A stretch of 8,306 bases of DNA from an uncultured Methylococcaceae bacterium (GTDB lineage Bacteria > Pseudomonadota > Gammaproteobacteria > Methylococcales > Methylococcaceae). The DNA is taken from positions 1-8,306 of the forward strand of contig CAIVXW010000314.1 of NCBI GenBank assembly GCA_903910005.1. Direction: 5' to 3'. Each line of letters begins with the position of its first letter. The stretch's first letter is position 1. This document shows, one piece after another, positions 6,388-8,306 of this stretch. A program made the position numbers and the translations under genes. The notes beneath the pieces are model-generated. The model saw only the letters and a list, made by a program, of their open reading frames with translations. It was not told the origin of the DNA and did no database searches.

Positions 6388-7942
6388 GTCCGTCAAAGCA
6401 GGCTATGGCGGGGTTATTGCCAGCGGTCGGTGCGGTGCAGCTTCCGGCCCGGGCGGTGTTGCTGCTGAGTACCCGTACCCAGTTGGTCATCAGGCGAACA
6501 TGGGAATTGAGATACCAGTTGAGGGCCAGTGTGCCGGTGTTGACACTCCCCCCGGCGATACCCGAGGTATTCATGTCCATCAGATCGTACCGGGCGGCTA
6601 CTTCCCAGGCACCCCAGCCGTGGCCACCGATGACGCTGCTGTTGGGAATCAACCGGTTCCATAATCCCTTCTTCTCGTCATAGGGCCGGGTCTCTCCGGT
6701 CAGAAACCACCCCCCGTAAACCGAGTATCCCCGCAAGGCATCATTGCTGCCATAGCCGGTTCCGGAAATGTTGGCCTGCATGTATTCGGCGGTGAAATGG
6801 CCGGGACCCCAGACGCCGGCCAACTCTCCGCCAAACATGGCGATATGGTCTACCTCGCGGACGATTGCATGACGCAGGCAGGTGCCGCTGGCCGCGACGG
6901 CCGTGCAGGCAGTGGTGGTCAGATTGCCGGTATTGAGCCAGTTGGTACGGTCCATACTGGTATTGGGCTGGGCCACGAATTGCCAGCCGCCGTTACGGTA
7001 ACTGCCATCCGGATTGTACTGGTTATTGACATCCCGCCACGATCCCCAGCCGCCGACGTGCAGCAGATGACCCTGGGCATCCCGATAGGGCAGGGCAGTG
7101 AGGCGTCCAACCCATTGGTGGCCGATGTCGCCACTGAAGGCGTTACGGTTGATGTTGCCCTGACTGTTGCCGGAACTGTTACCCGGTGCAGGGGCACCGA
7201 GGGATTCGGTCGTAAGGCCAAGCCTCAGCGTATAGGCATGGCTGAACACGGTGCCATAGGTATCCGCCATGAGGCCCAACTGGTATTTGCTGGCCGGCCC
7301 GGCTTCGATCAGGGCATTGTGGGGCAGGGGCCGTTCGATGAAGGTCATGACGTTATTACTCATCGTTGACTCCAGTGCCTTGCCTTCGTTGAGCTGGCCC
7401 ACGGTAATGGAAAAGGGTTTGAAATAGGTATACCGGATAAAGGCGTCGGTGATACCCTGGGTTCCGCCGCCATTTCTGGCCCAGTCATACTCGAAGCGGT
7501 AGTCGTAGTCATGAAACAGGGTACCCTCGGTATAAAGCCTTGCCCGGCGCAAACCCAGATCATCCGATAGCCTGGCTACCGCAGGCGCGGTGGATTCATT
7601 GAAATTCACCTGCGAGTCTACCTGCAGCCGTCCGCCCAGACGGGCTTTGAACTGCCCGTCATTACTTTCAAACCCCAGTCCCCTGTCGTCCAGTTTGAGG
7701 TGAGCGTCATCTTTGGCTACGGCGGTTTTGCCGACAGGGGTTGACGCGGTGGGTGGATGCTCGGCCGCTGGCGCAATCGGTGGGTGCTTGTCCTCGACCC
7801 GCTCAAATGTTCCAAGTTTGGTACGGCCCGGGCCGGGTTCGGCGTAGAGTTGTTTGGTTTGGGTGTCTACGTACAGGTCAAGGGCAAATGTCGGTGAAGT
7901 ACCGGTTATGAGGGCAAGCAAGCCAAGGGTTCGGGTGTGCAT
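6344..7942 (-). CDS. OprP/OprO-family (phosphate-selective type) outer membrane porin
   Basis: This is a 532-residue outer-membrane barrel protein with a signal peptide at 1-20 (cleavage after TFA). The mature start LDLYVDTQTKQLYAEPGPGR is a segment I associate with environmental proteobacterial members of the OprO/OprP family. A Pro-rich linker (about 53-70) precedes the barrel. Barrel evidence includes ARLGGRLQVDSQVNF at 100-114, LRRARLYTEG with YRFEYDWA at 131-155, the inward-loop region GQLNEG...MTFIERPLP at 182-207, and a terminal strand ending in phenylalanine (ALRLDF), the usual BAM recognition end. Two cysteine pairs (C346/C355, C502/C515) lie in predicted loops. Family members can pass phosphate, pyrophosphate or other anions, and specificity cannot be read here. 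No Pho box is visible upstream. The ATG lacks a Shine-Dalgarno sequence, and repeats begin 45 bp upstream. The 3' end overlaps murU by 44 bp in convergent orientation. Confidence 0.88.
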   Translation of the reverse strand: MHTRTLGLLALITGTSPTFALDLYVDTQTKQLYAEPGPGRTKLGTFERVEDKHPPIAPAAEHPPTASTPVGKTAVAKDDAHLKLDDRGLGFESNDGQFKARLGGRLQVDSQVNFNESTAPAVARLSDDLGLRRARLYTEGTLFHDYDYRFEYDWARNGGGTQGITDAFIRYTYFKPFSITVGQLNEGKALESTMSNNVMTFIERPLPHNALIEAGPASKYQLGLMADTYGTVFSHAYTLRLGLTTESLGAPAPGNSSGNSQGNINRNAFSGDIGHQWVGRLTALPYRDAQGHLLHVGGWGSWRDVNNQYNPDGSYRNGGWQFVAQPNTSMDRTNWLNTGNLTTTACTAVAASGTCLRHAIVREVDHIAMFGGELAGVWGPGHFTAEYMQANISGTGYGSNDALRGYSVYGGWFLTGETRPYDEKKGLWNRLIPNSSVIGGHGWGAWEVAARYDLMDMNTSGIAGGSVNTGTLALNWYLNSHVRLMTNWVRVLSSNTARAGSCTAPTAGNNPAIACFDGLSPDIWETALRLDF

Positions 7943-7986
7943 GAGTTTTAAGGCGGTTACGGTGAGTACGGGTCTGGCGCAGGGCC

Positions 7987-8011
7987 GGGGTTAGGGGTTA
8001 GGGGTTAGGGG
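7987..8011 (+). repeat. GGGGTTA heptamer array forming a perfect G-quadruplex motif
   Basis: Three complete GGGGTTA units plus a terminal GGGG give four runs of four guanines separated by identical TTA loops, 25 nt in all. This satisfies the G4N3 quadruplex pattern exactly. The G-rich strand is the plus strand, the template strand for the porin gene. The final G is shared with the next array. Confidence 0.9.
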
Positions 8012-8136
8012 CAAATGGCGAATGGCGAATGGCGTATGGCGTATGGCGTATGGCGTATGGCGAATGGCGTATGGCGTATGGCGTATGGCGAATGGCGTAT
8101 GGCGTATGGCGTATGGCGTATGGCAAATGGCGAATC
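8011..8136. repeat. 18-unit heptanucleotide tandem array (GCGTATG and variants)
   Basis: Exactly 126 bp are divided into 18 units of 7 bp with no indels. Eleven units are GCGTATG, four are GCGAATG (units 2, 3, 8, 12), two are GCAAATG (units 1 and 17), and the last is GCGAATC. Variation is confined to the third and fourth bases, apart from the final base of unit 18. The strict period and clustered variants indicate expansion by slippage or unequal exchange. Heptamer arrays of this general kind (STRR-type) are known from heterocystous cyanobacteria, and a different heptamer has been described in Beggiatoaceae. No link to either is shown here. Confidence 0.95.
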
Positions 8137-8162
8137 GAGGGTTCACTCGTTCCTTGCCCACC

Positions 8163-8181
8163 GGCGGCCTGGATGGCCGCC
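8163..8181. other. Perfect 7-bp hairpin in the spacer between repeat arrays
   Basis: GGCGGCC (8163-8169) and GGCCGCC (8175-8181) pair perfectly around a 5-nt loop, TGGAT. The hairpin sits in the only non-repetitive stretch between the GCGTATG array and the CACTCCC array, and its right arm touches the next array. There is no T-tract on the plus strand, and on the minus strand it is followed by GGTGGGCAAGG, so it does not look like an intrinsic terminator. Confidence 0.55.
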
Positions 8182-8204
8182 CCACTCCCCACTCCCCACT
8201 CCCC
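8180..8204 (-). repeat. GGGGAGT array forming a perfect G-quadruplex motif on the minus strand
   Basis: On the plus strand four CCCC runs are separated by three identical ACT triplets. The minus strand therefore reads GGGG-AGT-GGGG-AGT-GGGG-AGT-GGGG, 25 nt, a perfect G4N3 quadruplex pattern. Here the G-rich strand is the same sense as the porin transcript, opposite in strand to the motif at 7987-8011. Confidence 0.88.
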
Positions 8205-8273
8205 ACTCATCACTCCCCACTCCCCACTCATCACTCATCACTCATCACTCATCACTCATCACTCATCACTCAC
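8183..8273. repeat. 13-unit heptamer array of CACTCCC and CACTCAT units
   Basis: Read from 8183, the units are three CACTCCC, one CACTCAT, two CACTCCC, six CACTCAT and one CACTCAC, all in exact 7-bp register. The two unit types differ only in the last two bases and interdigitate, so they appear to be one evolving family. Beyond 8273 the same register decays through CCCTCAC, CCCTCTC and a run of seven C before ending at 8294. Confidence 0.93.
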
Positions 8274-8306
8274 CCCTCACCCCTCTCCCCCCCCATGATA
8301 CTCCCA

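Larger units (their letters stand above)
7943..8306. other. Gene-free region upstream of the porin, mostly heptamer repeats
   Basis: This 364-bp stretch contains no credible coding sequence. From left to right it holds 44 bp of non-repetitive leader next to the porin start, 3.6 copies of GGGGTTA, 18 heptamers of GCGTATG type, a unique segment of about 45 bp with a hairpin, CACTCCC/CACTCAT heptamers, and a C-rich tail that decays near the right edge. Long open frames cross it on both strands only because the heptamers contain no stop codon in any phase. I found no convincing -35/-10 pair for the porin in the 44-bp leader. Confidence 0.8.

Noticed and set aside
7987..8011. Telomere-like repeat indicating a linear replicon end
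   Set aside because: Only 3.6 copies are present, internal to the window, with unrelated repeats on one side and a porin gene on the other. Nothing suggests a terminus.
7991..8234. Minus-strand open frames reading (PYAIRHT)n through the same block
   Set aside because: Same artefact on the other strand. Two overlapping frames give the same peptide repeat, as expected from a heptamer rather than from selection on a protein.
8011..8273. Possible CRISPR array
   Set aside because: The units are 7 bp and contiguous, with no repeat-spacer alternation and no cas genes in the window.
8029..8298. Plus-strand open frame encoding a MAYGVWR-type heptapeptide repeat followed by Pro/His/Ser-rich repeats
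   Set aside because: A stop-free 7-bp repeat is open in all frames and gives a 7-residue peptide period automatically. There is no ribosome site, the frame runs unchanged across three unrelated satellites, and its ends are set by where the repeats end.

Overview
The window looks like chromosomal DNA from a non-enteric, moderately GC-rich gammaproteobacterium with a lipopolysaccharide outer membrane and type IV pili. The evidence is an LptD with the adjacent C-terminal cysteine pair, a two-parvulin SurA, a PilM N-terminus, and AmgK-MurU encoded divergently from lptD, an arrangement I recall from Pseudomonas. I cannot name a genus.

Layout. The minus strand carries lptD, then surA 5 bp downstream, then a 150-bp gap and the first 67 codons of pilM, which runs off the left edge. 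The plus strand carries amgK and murU, coupled through an ATGA overlap and transcribed away from lptD across a 76-bp interval. An OprP/OprO-type porin gene lies on the minus strand and meets murU tail to tail, with a 44-bp coding overlap. The last 364 bp, upstream of the porin, hold no credible gene. They contain a block of heptanucleotide tandem repeats that runs almost to the right edge.

Function. Most of the window serves the cell envelope. LptD inserts LPS into the outer membrane, and SurA is the periplasmic chaperone that delivers beta-barrel proteins, including LptD and porins, to the BAM machinery. AmgK and MurU return peptidoglycan-derived MurNAc to UDP-MurNAc. The porin is a SurA/BAM-type client. 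PilM begins the type IV pilus inner-membrane assembly set.

Most unusual region. The genes are largely well-known housekeeping families, and I see no new enzymatic system. The odd element is the 7987-8294 repeat block, in which three unrelated sequence families all have a strict 7-base period. It includes two perfect 25-nt G4N3G4N3G4N3G4 motifs on opposite strands, flanking an 18-unit array of GCGTATG-type heptamers. LptD is also unusual: it has a long, acidic and proline-rich N-terminal extension carrying a duplicated W-x-C...W-x-C motif.
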